Under the pieces are notes generated by a model, which was given only the letters and a program-made list of their open reading frames with translations, was not told the DNA's origin and ran no database searches. A program made the position numbers and the translations under genes. A DNA stretch of 64,000 nucleotides. Origin: Candidatus Eremiobacteraceae bacterium (GTDB lineage: Bacteria > Vulcanimicrobiota > Vulcanimicrobiia > Eremiobacterales > Eremiobacteraceae). This document shows, one piece after another, positions 35,119 to 44,800 of the stretch. Positions within the stretch are counted from its first letter, which is position 1. The number at the start of each line of letters is the position of its first letter. The stretch is from assembly GCA_035295225.1 (NCBI GenBank), contig DATGJI010000058.1:1-64000 (forward strand), given 5' to 3'.

Positions 35119-35787
35119 CTAGACATCCCCTCGAAGCAGTAATACGCCGGCCGCAGCATACCAAATCACTTGCGGAGCGAGCGATCCGATAAGCGATTGC
35201 GGAGTGAGATTGTTGGTAAAGGCGATTATCGACGCGGTCGAGATTCCCGCGATCAAGCCGTAGACCGCGACGGCCCGGACCCAGCCCGGTCCACGCAATA
35301 AGTCTAGAGACCAGAACAACGCCGCAGTGCCGCCCGCAACGAGGCCGAACTTCGTCACGATCTGGATGAACAGCGCTCCTTCGCGCAGCATGCCGAGCGC
35401 ATCGCTGAGATCGTTGCCCTTGGCCGGAAGATAGAGCGCTGCGATCGCCGGCGTGAGGAATCCGTCTATGAGCGCCGCAATCACCAAGGCGAATCCCCAC
35501 GCGCCGAACGCGATCGACGCCGCAAGCACCGCCTGTTGATCGATTCCGCGACGGATTGTGAAGACCGACATGGCGAACGACACCGCAAAGATCAACAGCA
35601 GTAGCACGCCATGAACGCCCTCATCTTGAGGCGCGAGCGCCGAGATCCTGCGCATGAGATCGGCGGCCGGGGCGGTTCCCGCGACCGGGTGTAGCGCCAG
35701 CGCCCCAAGAATCAGCGCCGAGCTGACAAGAAGAATGACGCCGGCGAGTTTCCCCGACGGACGCGGAGGGGGCTGCGTTATTGCCAT
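35119..35787 (-). CDS. Multi-pass membrane protein, unknown function
   Basis: 222 residues with about six hydrophobic segments (LAGVILLVSSALILGALAL, VLLLLIFAVSFAMSVF, FGAWGFALVIAALIDGFLTP, FIQIVTKFGLVAGGTAALFW, AVAVYGLIAGISTASIIAF, QVIWYAAAGVLLL). There is no motif I can name. It is divergent from a TetR gene with 20 bp between the starts, the standard layout of a regulator and its target. It is probably a transport or sensing protein. Confidence 0.78.
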   Translation of the reverse strand: MAITQPPPRPSGKLAGVILLVSSALILGALALHPVAGTAPAADLMRRISALAPQDEGVHGVLLLLIFAVSFAMSVFTIRRGIDQQAVLAASIAFGAWGFALVIAALIDGFLTPAIAALYLPAKGNDLSDALGMLREGALFIQIVTKFGLVAGGTAALFWSLDLLRGPGWVRAVAVYGLIAGISTASIIAFTNNLTPQSLIGSLAPQVIWYAAAGVLLLRGDV

Positions 35788-35807
35788 ACGGGTGACAGGA
35801 TAACACG

Positions 35808-36341
35808 ATGAAGCGCACTTCCAATGGACAGACGAGGCGACATGTCCGTAACGATCGCGTCCGCGTCAGCGTGCTCGAGGAGTTCGCAAAGGTCGTCGTC
35901 AGTATTCCGTATCCAGAGCTATCCGTGAAGCGCATCGCACGAGCGGCGCGGGTGGGCCGGTCGAGCTTCTACGAGCATTTCGAAGCCAAAGACGATCTGC
36001 TGCGCCAGAGTCTCGCGCCGTTGCTGCGAATACTTGCGCTGGCCGGCTGCGGGCGCGGAAACCTCGCTCAAACGCAAGCGGTGCTGGAGCATTTTCAGGA
36101 GCATCGCGAGCGCGCGCTGGCGATATTTGCGATTGAAGCGCACGACGCGGTGTTGTGCGCTCTCGCAGACCTGCTCGAGGAAGAGCTCGAAAGATCGCAG
36201 GTTGCCCCGTTACAGACGCTGCGGCTGCGAGCGATCCATATCGCCGGCGGGCAGCTAACGGCGATCACCGATTGGCTGCGCGACGATCGCGGAGTAAAAG
36301 CGGCGGCGCTCGCGCAGATAATTTCTTTGGTTTCAGGATGA
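35808..36341 (+). CDS. TetR-family transcriptional regulator
   Basis: 177 residues. N-terminal HTH: PELSVKRIARAARVGRSSFYEHFEAKDDLLRQ, the typical recognition helix followed by Y-x-H-F. The C-terminal ligand domain is all helical and short. The close divergent membrane-protein gene (20 bp between starts) is its probable target, with the operator in the shared gap. Arg-rich residues 9-20 precede the HTH. Confidence 0.92.
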   Translation: MKRTSNGQTRRHVRNDRVRVSVLEEFAKVVVSIPYPELSVKRIARAARVGRSSFYEHFEAKDDLLRQSLAPLLRILALAGCGRGNLAQTQAVLEHFQEHRERALAIFAIEAHDAVLCALADLLEEELERSQVAPLQTLRLRAIHIAGGQLTAITDWLRDDRGVKAAALAQIISLVSG

Positions 36342-36351
36342 CAGCGGAGAG

Positions 36352-36416
36352 ACCCGTATCCTTTCAGCGGACATAATCGTCTTCATAACAGCACCGAGCT
36401 GTTCGAAGGGGATAAA
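36352..36416 (+). promoter_or_regulatory. ECF-type promoter and leader, copy 2
   Basis: ACCCGTATC at 36352-36360, 17 nt, CGTC at 36378-36381, then TTCATAACAGCACCGA and GAAGGGGATAAA before the ATG of the small leader gene at 36417. It matches copy 1 at 34145 in order, spacing and most of the leader. Location just before the sigma-factor gene suggests autoregulation. Confidence 0.6.
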
Positions 36417-36524
36417 ATGACCGATGAAGTCGGCGTGGCGATCGTCGGTGGCTTGCGAGGGGATCTCGCCGAGGGAGTCGCCGCGATCGGGGTGACCGGT
36501 GAAGGCGTCGAGCCGTTGGGGTGA
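36417..36524 (+). CDS. 35-residue leader peptide gene overlapping the ECF sigma gene
   Basis: ATG at 36417 with GAAGGGGATAAA upstream. The product starts MTDEVGVAIVGGLRGDLAEG and ends EGVEPLG. The TGA overlaps the sigma gene GTG by 4 bp (GTGA). The start region resembles that of the DUF899 gene (ATGACCGA). It may be a coupling leader for the sigma gene, or the remnant N-terminus of a lost gene under the same promoter. Confidence 0.5.
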   Translation: MTDEVGVAIVGGLRGDLAEGVAAIGVTGEGVEPLG

Positions 36525-37450
36525 AGATGGAAGATCAGACGCGCGCGCTGTTGCCGGCGATGATGGAGGCGCGCGACCAATTCATGGAGCTCGTCGAAGA
36601 AATTCGCCCGGAACTCCATCGGTACTCCGCGCGCATGACCGGGTCGATCTTCGATGGCGAAGACGTCGTTCAAGAGACTTTGGCAAAAGCGTATTACGCT
36701 CTTGGCCAGATGGTGCAGCCGCCTAACCTCAGACCCTGGCTCTTCCGGATCGCACATAACACGGCTATGGATTTTATCAAACGCTACGAACGCCAACACG
36801 TGGATTCCGTTGCGGACGTCCCAGACCGCGCAGCGCTCGAAGAATCCAGCGTTGATCCTGCACTTGTGGAAGCGGCGCTGACGGTTTTTGCAGACCTGCC
36901 GCCGACGCAGCGCAGTGCCGCGATCCTCAAAGATGTGCTCGGACAATCGCTCGAGGAAACCGCGAACACGATGGGAACGACCGTCGGTGCGGTCAAGGCC
37001 GCGTTGTCGAGGGCGCGTGCGAATATCGCAAGGACGCCGCGCGCGCGTCTTGCTGAAGCGACGCAATCCGTCACTGCCGAAACGCGGATGACGTTGCGGC
37101 GCTACGCCGATCTCTTCAACGCCCACGACTGGGACGCGCTGCGGCAGCTGCTCGCAGCGGAATCGCGCCTCGAGGTGGTTTCGCGCGTGCAGCATCCACG
37201 TGCGGTGGACGCGGGATACTACGATCGCTATGCTGGGTACACGAAGACCGAAGACCTCCGCGCGGAAGCGGGCTTCGTGGACGGCGTTCCGGTGATCGCG
37301 ATCTTCAGTCCGCCATCGCGCCGAGATCCTTCGTACTTCGTCGTGCTCGGAATTAGCGCGGGCCGCGTCTCGCTCATCCGCGACTACCGCTACATCCCAT
37401 ACATCACGAACGACGCGCGTTACGCGGCATTCGGCGGCGCAGACGGTTAG
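36521..37450 (+). CDS. ECF sigma factor with C-terminal SnoaL-like extension
   Basis: 309 residues from the GTG, or 307 from an ATG at 36527. Sigma region 2: FDGEDVVQETLAKAYYALGQ and LRPWLFRIAHNTAMDFIKRYERQ. Region 4: LPPTQRSAAILKDVLGQSLEETANTMGTT then VGAVKAALSRARANI. Residues about 185-305 form a SnoaL/NTF2-like domain (TLRRYADLFNAHDWDALRQLL, RVSLIRDYRYIPYI), as in ECF41-like factors that lack a separate anti-sigma and are controlled by this extension. No anti-sigma gene adjoins. The conserved promoter pair suggests its regulon includes itself and the DUF899 unit. Confidence 0.9.
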   Translation: MKMEDQTRALLPAMMEARDQFMELVEEIRPELHRYSARMTGSIFDGEDVVQETLAKAYYALGQMVQPPNLRPWLFRIAHNTAMDFIKRYERQHVDSVADVPDRAALEESSVDPALVEAALTVFADLPPTQRSAAILKDVLGQSLEETANTMGTTVGAVKAALSRARANIARTPRARLAEATQSVTAETRMTLRRYADLFNAHDWDALRQLLAAESRLEVVSRVQHPRAVDAGYYDRYAGYTKTEDLRAEAGFVDGVPVIAIFSPPSRRDPSYFVVLGISAGRVSLIRDYRYIPYITNDARYAAFGGADG

Positions 37451-37459
37451 CGAGCTAGG

Positions 37460-38050
37460 TTACCCCAGATTGTCGATGGCGCTGAACGACAAGAAGTAGA
37501 TGATCATCACCCAGTAGATCAAGTACGAAATGACCGGCAAGAAGAACGCGAAGATGAGACCGACGACACGGATGTAGAGCGAGAATCGGATGCGGCTGTA
37601 CGTGACGCGCGCAAGTTCTGGGGTCACGTCCACCGCGTACGCCCTGCTTTCGATGAGGTGGCGCACCATGAAAAAACCAAAGAGCGCTCCCGTCAGCAGC
37701 ACGATGGAGTACAATACCGCGGCCGCCGGAAGCGTCGGATAGGCTCCCGCCACGTTTGTTGCGTATGGGATGAAGGCAGCCACAACAAGGAACCCGATGT
37801 TGAGCATGACCGTCGTGTGGTCGAGGACACGCACATTGTGGAACATGGCGCTGTGCAGCCGCCAGTAGTTCACGATGATGAAAAAGCTCAAGAGGAAGGC
37901 CAACAACCTCGGCCACTGTGAGGCAAGGCCGTGCGCGAGTGCTCCGCTGCTCGCATTGCCGAGCGCCGGGACCGTGAAGTTCAAAACGAGCAGCGTCGCC
38001 GAAATAGCGAAGATCCCGTCTGCGAACTGCTCGATCCGGCTGGGCGTCAT
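37460..38050 (-). CDS. TMEM175-family (DUF1211) potassium-channel-like membrane protein
   Basis: 196 residues and six TM helices. The family signature is in helix 1: RIEQFADGIFAISATLLVLNF (R-x-x-x-F-x-D-G-x-F-A-I). Bacterial TMEM175 proteins form tetrameric K+ channels with hydrophobic gates rather than a TVGYG filter. It converges with the sigma-factor gene with 9 bp between the ends. Confidence 0.92.
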   Translation of the reverse strand: MTPSRIEQFADGIFAISATLLVLNFTVPALGNASSGALAHGLASQWPRLLAFLLSFFIIVNYWRLHSAMFHNVRVLDHTTVMLNIGFLVVAAFIPYATNVAGAYPTLPAAAVLYSIVLLTGALFGFFMVRHLIESRAYAVDVTPELARVTYSRIRFSLYIRVVGLIFAFFLPVISYLIYWVMIIYFLSFSAIDNLG

Positions 38051-38409
38051 GGAGATGACTACGAGGAGGCATAGCGGTAGACCCGCAGCGATAAAAAACC
38101 TGGCATCTGCGGGGCGGTTACGTTTTGTGCGCGCTACTCTAATCGAGGTACGCGGCGCCGCCGCACTTCCGTGATTCCGCTGCCGACACCAATTCGTATG
38201 AAGACGTGCGATGCGGAGACTGGCGGGCTAGATCGGGTCATAGCCGAAGGCTTTGCTCGCGTTGGACACTAACTGTCGGTGTACCGATTCCTCGGATTCG
38301 AGCACGTCTCTGGGCCTGCGCAAGTTCGACACCCGAATGTTCGGCAGGGCGCTTCTAGCGAAGCACTTCGTTTGATTTTTTCGGCGGGCCCGAACGCGAC
38401 AGATTCTTC
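38051..38409. other. Intergenic stretch, no gene recognised
   Basis: About 360 bp between the divergent TMEM175 and YVTN lipoprotein genes. Short frames only, none with a convincing start site or protein pattern. It should contain both promoters. Confidence 0.45.
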
Positions 38410-39597
38410 ATGCGGCAGACATACCTCGTCGTTCGAACGTTGTCGGTGCTGGGAATCGCGACGACCCTCGCCGCCTGTTCGGGTTTCGGATATTCCGGGA
38501 TAACGCCACGCGTGGCGATCCCCGATGTGCAAACGCGCCTGGAGCAAAGCGCTGCCGGCCCCCATGTTTTGCACGCTCACGTCTATGTTGCCAACGTTGG
38601 TTCCAACAATATCTCCGCCTACACTATCAACGCGACAAGCGGTGCGCTGACCAAAGTGGCGGGGTCGCCATTTGGTGCGGGCACCGCCCCCCTTAGTGTG
38701 GCGGTCGATCCTAAGGGCACGTTCGCTTACGTGGCCAACGATAGTTCCAACAATGTTTCCGCCTATACCATCAACGCGACCAGCGGTAAGCTCACGCCGG
38801 TGGCGGGATCGCCGTTTGCGGCCGGCCTCTTACCTTCTGGCGTGGCAGTCGATCCCAACGGGAAGTACGCCTATGTGACCAACAGTGCCGACAACGGCGG
38901 CGGAAACAGCGTTTGGGGCTATACCATCAACGCGTCTAGCGGCGCGCTGACACCGGTATCGGGTTCGCCGTGGGGTACGGACCAAGAGCCTTATGCTGTG
39001 GCGATCGATCCTAAGGGCAAGTTCGTTTTTGTTCCCAACTTTATCTCCGGCGATGTTTCCGCCTACATCATCAACGCGGCCACCGGCGGGCTGTTTTTCG
39101 TGGCAGGGTCGCCGTTCAAATCGGGCGGCGATCCCACCGCCGTGGCAGTCGAGCCTAAGAACAAATTTGTCTATGTGGCGAACTTCGGATCCAATAATGT
39201 CTCCGCCTATTCTCTCAACGCGACCAGCGGTAAGCTAACGCCCGTGGCTGGCTCGCCGTTTGGGGCGGGCAGCAATCCCTACGGCGTGGCAATCACTTCT
39301 ACGCGCAAATTCGCCTATGTGGCAAACTACGGTTCCAACAATGTTTCCGCCTACTCTCTCAACGCGACCAGCGGTAAGCTCACGCCGGTGGCGGGGTCCC
39401 CGTTCGGGGCTGGCAGCCAGCCCATTGGCGTGGCAGTCGATAGTACGGGCAAGTTCGTCTACGTGGCCAATCATGGCTCCGCCAACATTTCCGCTTACCG
39501 CATCAACGCGACCAGCGGTAAACTAACGCCGGTGGTCGGGTCACCGTTTGCAGCGGGCACCAGTCCGTATGGCCTAGCCGTGACGCTCCCGCAATGA
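38410..39597 (+). CDS. YVTN-repeat beta-propeller lipoprotein (lactonase-family-like)
   Basis: 395 residues. The lipoprotein signal is VLGIATTLAACSGFG. Seven repeats of about 48 residues follow, each with the pattern F-x-YVAN-x-GSNN-x-SAY-x-INATSG-x-LTPVAGSPF-x-AG-x-x-P-x-x-VAVDP-KG. The repeats are close in DNA as well as protein (SNNVSAYSLNATSGKLTPVA occurs at least twice). The fold is that of 6-phosphogluconolactonase-like propellers, but no catalytic residues are evident. It is surface or periplasm located. Confidence 0.88.
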   Translation: MRQTYLVVRTLSVLGIATTLAACSGFGYSGITPRVAIPDVQTRLEQSAAGPHVLHAHVYVANVGSNNISAYTINATSGALTKVAGSPFGAGTAPLSVAVDPKGTFAYVANDSSNNVSAYTINATSGKLTPVAGSPFAAGLLPSGVAVDPNGKYAYVTNSADNGGGNSVWGYTINASSGALTPVSGSPWGTDQEPYAVAIDPKGKFVFVPNFISGDVSAYIINAATGGLFFVAGSPFKSGGDPTAVAVEPKNKFVYVANFGSNNVSAYSLNATSGKLTPVAGSPFGAGSNPYGVAITSTRKFAYVANYGSNNVSAYSLNATSGKLTPVAGSPFGAGSQPIGVAVDSTGKFVYVANHGSANISAYRINATSGKLTPVVGSPFAAGTSPYGLAVTLPQ

Positions 39598-39734
39598 TAG
39601 TCGCATATTGCACTTTGTCAAACAGATGTGGACTTGCCTAGTCTCGAACTCAGGTTTCAGCAAGCATATTAGGGGACCGATACGCGTATACCGAAGGGTT
39701 CGAAAGCGACGTCGGGCTTTTCGACTAGGTGAAC

Positions 39735-40259
39735 ATGGTGAGACCAACAGCGGACAACGGTGGCCTAGCGATGCTGCAAGAGCTTTCTCAATGGGACCTA
39801 TCGCAACCGGCCGCAATAGAGCCGTATTACTTCAAGTATGAGGTCACGGCTGAAGCCGTGCCCCTTCTCGAACGTTTGTTATCGTCGCCGATTCGAAGCA
39901 ACAGACATCACGCGTTGATTGCGCTCGTCCGATACACAACTGCCGTGGGATACGCGCTGGACGCGCTCCTGCTGCATATGCATGGCGTATTCGATGGTTC
40001 GTCTACCGATGACATCGTCGGCGCAAACATCTTGTACCTATTGGCCGCCCGGGGAGATCGAGATGCGCGCAAGATACTGCTCGCGCTTATACATGATCAG
40101 GGCTGGGTCGATGCGTACCTTGATGGATTCTTGCTCTTCAAAGCTCAGCACCTCGGTGCGTCCACATTGGAGGAACTCTTCGACGCCATGTTAGCGGAGT
40201 CAGCAGCGACATGGCCCCTCGTTCGCGGCCCGAACAACCCAAACTCCGACGCTGTTTAG
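39735..40259 (+). CDS. Hypothetical protein, HEAT-like helical
   Basis: 174 residues from the ATG at 39735; a GTG at 39729 adds two residues. Helical, with a central stretch VPLLERLLSSPIRSNRHHALIALVRYTT and ILYLLAARGDRDARKILLALI that resembles HEAT-like helix pairs. The composition and layout recall immunity proteins of polymorphic toxin systems, but no toxin is adjacent, so this is only a thought. Its base composition looks lower in GC than the neighbours. Confidence 0.6.
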   Translation: MVRPTADNGGLAMLQELSQWDLSQPAAIEPYYFKYEVTAEAVPLLERLLSSPIRSNRHHALIALVRYTTAVGYALDALLLHMHGVFDGSSTDDIVGANILYLLAARGDRDARKILLALIHDQGWVDAYLDGFLLFKAQHLGASTLEELFDAMLAESAATWPLVRGPNNPNSDAV

Positions 40260-40602
40260 GTTCGGGAGAGGCGATGCATGACACGATCAACTGGACCTAC
40301 TACAATAGGGTTGCGCCGCCTTGAGTTGATCTGATGGTCTGACCCACGAGGTTACTTTGCGACGTACAGCTTTCTTTCGATTTCCGCTTTACCTAGCTTC
40401 ATTCGTGTTTGTTTTTTTGCGCGGTTCTTAACGTAATTTGCTTCCGTAGCAGACTCCTACTGGCGTTGGATTTGTGATGTCAAACTGGGTTCCACATTGA
40501 GCGGGTAGTCTTTTCGAGGCGGGTGACGGCTTTTCCACGCGTCTTGGGGGACGACAGTCATCGCTGGCGAATCAGGCTTCCCTTCACATGACCGAGGTTG
40601 TA
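40260..40602. other. Intergenic stretch with no gene recognised, lower GC
   Basis: About 340 bp with T-rich runs (GTTTGTTTTTTTGCGCGG) and no protein-like frame. It may carry the promoter of the next gene or remains of deleted genes. Confidence 0.45.
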
Positions 40603-41055
40603 ATGCGTCACCGATTAATGAATGTGGTCATTCTTAACGTGATACTTGTGTTCGCAGGCAGCGCGTCTGTGATTGCCGGACAAGCGTCAGTGGAAACGCG
40701 GGTGAGGTTGTCAGAAACCGTCGCGAGCTACATCCACGACTACCCAAAATCGAATGGATTCCAGACAAACCTTGTGGAGATCGGCGCGGCCGCGACCGAC
40801 GGCCAATTCGCACTAGCAGACTGGCGATCCGTAGATGGTAAGCCGCATGGTCAAGTGGCCTTTTATTACCTCTGTGATCATTGGAACCTTGGAAAAATAA
40901 GTATGGGATCGCCGCTTTCAGTGCAGGATCTGGTCGGCGTGGGTTTTTCCGCCGTTCCACGTGCCGTAGCGTCAAAGCTCGTCAGCGATCTAAGGGCCCT
41001 GGAAGTAGAACACATCGCATATCTCAAGCCCGCCAAAGCAACTGGAAGCTGCTGA
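40603..41055 (+). CDS. Small secreted hypothetical protein
   Basis: 150 residues from the ATG at 40603 (GAGG 5 nt upstream); other in-frame ATGs at 40588 and 40618. A signal peptide is likely (LNVILVFAGSASVIAGQA). The mature part includes VEIGAAATDGQFALADWRSV then GKPHGQVAFYYLCDHWNLGKI. This looks like a conserved exported domain, but I cannot name it. C-terminal Cys. Flanked by non-coding DNA on both sides. Confidence 0.6.
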   Translation: MRHRLMNVVILNVILVFAGSASVIAGQASVETRVRLSETVASYIHDYPKSNGFQTNLVEIGAAATDGQFALADWRSVDGKPHGQVAFYYLCDHWNLGKISMGSPLSVQDLVGVGFSAVPRAVASKLVSDLRALEVEHIAYLKPAKATGSC

Positions 41056-41453
41056 TTATCATGGACCATTGAATCGGGGATCGCTCGGATTCGTAGACAC
41101 GGTCGCGGAATGACCATACACCTGGCGAGAAGCAAACAAATCGGTTTTTCGCGTTACCGTAAGACGCCGCAAAATCGAGGAAAGTACCGATACGACAGGG
41201 ACGACGCGATTGAGGGATCTTGTCGTCCTTCGCGTTACATCGCCAAACGGTGCTACTTAAGTGGTCAATTAAGTGGTCAAGTCGCCAACCTGACAGCTGG
41301 AAAATCAAGACTAGGGTTTGCGCCACCCAATCGACGACCTGCGCGAGTATGGAGCCTGCATACGCTGTATGTATTGACGCGAGCAGTTATTTCAACGCCG
41401 TTCGATAAAACGCTCTGAAGCGTAAAATGCATAACTCGCAAGGGAGAATGACT
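41056..41453. other. Intergenic stretch with a 12-bp tandem repeat
   Basis: About 400 bp with no convincing gene. It contains TTAAGTGGTCAA twice in direct tandem at 41257-41280. Composition is AT-richer than the surrounding genes. Confidence 0.45.
41257..41280 (+). repeat. Tandem 12-bp direct repeat
   Basis: TTAAGTGGTCAA occurs twice with no spacer. It could be a replication-slippage repeat, or a pair of operator half-sites about 200 bp upstream of the glyoxalase-fold gene. Confidence 0.6.
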
Positions 41454-41837
41454 ATGAGTGCGACTACACCAGAGGGCGCGAAAATCGTGGGCGTCGATAT
41501 ATTTGGTCCGTCGACCAATGATGGGAAGAAGCTCATCGCTTTTTATCGTGATACGCTTGGGATGACGCCTACCGCTGGCGGCGATCCCGAAGACACCGGC
41601 GCCGAGTTCGAGTTTCCCGACGGGACGACGTTTGGCGTGTATCAGCCCGAACATGCGAAGCCCGGAGGCGGGTATATGGCTCTCTTTGCCGTTCGCGACA
41701 TCAATGCTGCGGTCGCGCACTTCCGCGCCAACGGTGCGCAGTTGAGCGACGTGCTGGAAACGCCGGTCTGCTTTATGTCGTTCGGCGCGGACCCCGACGG
41801 TAACGGATTCGCGATTCACAAACGCAAGCACGGCTAG
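41454..41837 (+). CDS. Glyoxalase/VOC-superfamily protein
   Basis: 127 residues from the ATG at 41454, preferred to ATGs at 41427 and 41448 because AGGGAG is 7 nt away. Two beta-alpha-beta units: IVGVDIFGPSTNDGKKLIAFYRDTLGMTPT and GYMALFAVRDINAAVAHFRANGAQL, with F-x-DPDGNGFAIH at the end. The family includes glyoxalase I, fosfomycin-resistance and dioxygenase proteins. Metal ligands are not fully evident, so the activity is open. Confidence 0.87.
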   Translation: MSATTPEGAKIVGVDIFGPSTNDGKKLIAFYRDTLGMTPTAGGDPEDTGAEFEFPDGTTFGVYQPEHAKPGGGYMALFAVRDINAAVAHFRANGAQLSDVLETPVCFMSFGADPDGNGFAIHKRKHG

Positions 41838-41865
41838 CGAGCGCCTTCGATACGTAGACCGGACC

Positions 41866-44800
41866 TTATCCTGAAACGGCTCTAGGGCTTGCATGCGCGT
41901 GCTCTCCGTTGCGCAATGCACGAAGCGCGTCTAGGGCGTCCGGGCGGCAGAACTGTTCACCGACGTAGCTCGACACGAAGCGGCCTCCGCGCACGACGCC
42001 TTGCAGTTCCAGGCGACGATAGACCACGAGCAGATCGCGCCACGGCGGTGCGAGCGACTCGCGCTGAACGATATCGCGAAACACTACACCCCAACGGGCG
42101 AGAAGTTGGTTTGCAAATCGTTCGACATCGCTGCTCTTCTCGCCGGAGCGAAGCAGCGCCCATCGGCCGATGGCGTTACGCGGACGCGATAAGTTATGCC
42201 GCCCAAGTGCGAGCCGGCGCCGGGGATCGATCAACGAGCGGAGATTGTCGAAGCCATCCGCGGTCACGAGGCCCGCGGCGACGAGTTCCCAGAGCCCATC
42301 CTCGACTTCGCTTGCGAGCAAGCCTGTGGCGCGGAGCAGGTCCGCGAAGAATGACGCGCCCTCGCGCTGCAGCGCCGCAAATACTTCTCGGCCAGCGCTG
42401 CTCAGACGCTGCTCATCAATCGATCGATCGGGTACGAGCCATGCCGCGTCTTCACGCAAGAAGAGTGAAATCGGCGCGACGCGCGACGGACGGATTCGCC
42501 TGCCGTTCGTTCGCGAGGCGTCCTCAAAGGCTGGATGCGGAGATAGCCTCCCCCACATCACCTCACCCGACGCGCATAATGTGTCGAGCAGTTCGGGTTT
42601 ATAGCGCGCTATGCGCTTCGGAAGGACCTCGCGCTCCCAGGTGGATGCCGGAAAGTCGGCGCCTTGCAGCTGGCGGATGATCTGAAGCGCGCCCTCCACT
42701 CCGTGCAGTTGAGTATCGGGGGCGGTGTGTTGCCAGAGCTCCACGAAGCGCTCGTGCTGCGCCGTGCTCACCGGCTCGATCGCGCGCCGCAGCGTGCTGA
42801 GCATGCGGCGGTGGATACGCGCCAGCACTCGCCGGTTGCAGAACTCTTCACACGACTCCGACGAGAACGTGCCGCGGAAGACTTGACCCTCTGCTTCCAA
42901 TTGCGCGAGCGCGATTTCGATGACGTCGCGCGGGAGCGCAAGCCGCTCCTCTAGCGCCTGTGCGGTCCACGGTCCCGTGGACTCGAGCCAACCGCGAAGG
43001 ATTTCGGCGACCGACGCGTTGCGATCCGCATCATCGCTCGCCCTTGGAAGCTGATGTGCGCTCTCAAACGTGCGAAGCTTCTCAGCGGGGACCCAAAAAA
43101 CGCGGTCCCCGAGCGTGAATGCCGCGGCGCGCCCCGCAGCGACGAGTTCCGCGAAGAACGTTGCCCAAACGTCAGTCGGCGGAAGCGAGACAAGCGTCAT
43201 GAGGGCATCGTGCAGTTCGTCAGCGTCGCGCGCGGCCGGCCAGACCTCTTCGGCGACTTCAGCGATGGCGTCGGGATCGACCATGCCGACGCTGTGCGTC
43301 ACATCTGTGCGCAGCGTGCTGCGCAACTGCACCGCGCGTGCGCGGCGTTCCTCAAGCGGCGCGTCATCCAGATACGCGAACGGGTTCGCGTTGAGAATTT
43401 CGTGCGCAAACTTTGAAGGCTCGGAGGTCTCGACTGCGTGCGTCCGGATCGCACCACTGTTCATGCCGCGCAACACATCTTTCAGACCATCGATGTCCAT
43501 GGCCTCATGCAAACAATCCGAGACGGTCTCGTTGACGAGCGGATGATCGGGGATTCGGACTTTTTCGCCGCCGAGATTCTCCGGGCACGCGGCTTGATCC
43601 GGAAACACCGCGGCGAGCAGATCGTCGGCCCGCATGCGCTGGATGTTCGCGGGCACCTTCCGCCCCCCGCGAAACCGAAGGAGCGCTAGGAAGCGCTGCC
43701 CGTTCCAGCGCCAACGCGCGGTGAACATCGGTGCCGGCAGCATCGCTTGCGTCAGCACATCTTCGACCGTGTCCGCGCTGAGAAACCCGAAGACGCTTGC
43801 GAGCGGGAATGCATGCTGCTCGCTCAACGATATCACGATGCCATTGTCGGTCGCGGCTGCTTGCAGCTCTAAGTTGAAGCTCCGGCAAAACCGCTTGCGC
43901 AGCGCCAAACCCCACGCGCGGTTGATCCGTACACCAAACGGTGCGTGGAGCACCAGTTGCATGCCGCCGGCTTCGTCAAAAAATCGCTCAGCCACGACAT
44001 GGTCGATCGTCGGCACGGCGCCTAGGATGGCCTTGCCATCGACGACGTATTGAACTGCTTGCTCGGCGCCCAGGCGGTCCATGCCGCATTCGCTTTTCAG
44101 GTAATCGTGGGCGGACGCGCTCCCCTCGGTGTGCACGATCTCTGCGATGCGCGCACGCAATCGCGCGACTTCCTGCGAAAGTTCGAGCGTACGCCCCGGC
44201 GCCTCGCCGTTCCAGAAAGGAACGGACGGCGGCGCGCCCTGTGCGTCGGTGACGCGCACCCTGCCCTGCTCTACCCGCCGAACGCGCCAGGACTGCATAC
44301 CGAGCAAGAAGATGTCGCCCGCCATGCTCTCGACTGCGAAATCTTCGTCCACCGTGCCGACGGTCGTGTCGTCGGGCTCGGCGACGACCGCGTACGTCGT
44401 CGTGTCGGCAATCGCGCCGCCGGAGGTGATTGCAGCCAACCTTGCACCGCGTCTGCCGCGCACGCGACCATGGATACCGTCGCGATGCAAGAGTGCCCCG
44501 GACCTGCCGCGCGATGTAGCGATGCCGTTGGCGAGCATCGTCAACACCGCATCGAATTCGTTGCGATCGAGATTTCGGTATGCGTGCGCCGAACGAACGA
44601 GTGCGAAAAGGTCGTCTTCCGCCCAGTCGTCGGCCGCGCAAGCGGCAACAAGCTGCTGCGCCAGGATGTCGAGCGGTTGTTCCGCAGGCCGTAAGCGGTC
44701 CATGGCGCCCGTTCGGATCGCGCGAACCACCGCACCGCATTCCAAAAGTTCGTCGCGCGTCGCCGCGACGAGAATCCCCTTCGGCTTTGCACCCACCCAG

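Noticed and set aside
38410-39597. Repeated DNA considered as a CRISPR or satellite array
   Set aside because: The repeats are 144-bp protein-coding units of a beta-propeller, in frame throughout, without spacers.
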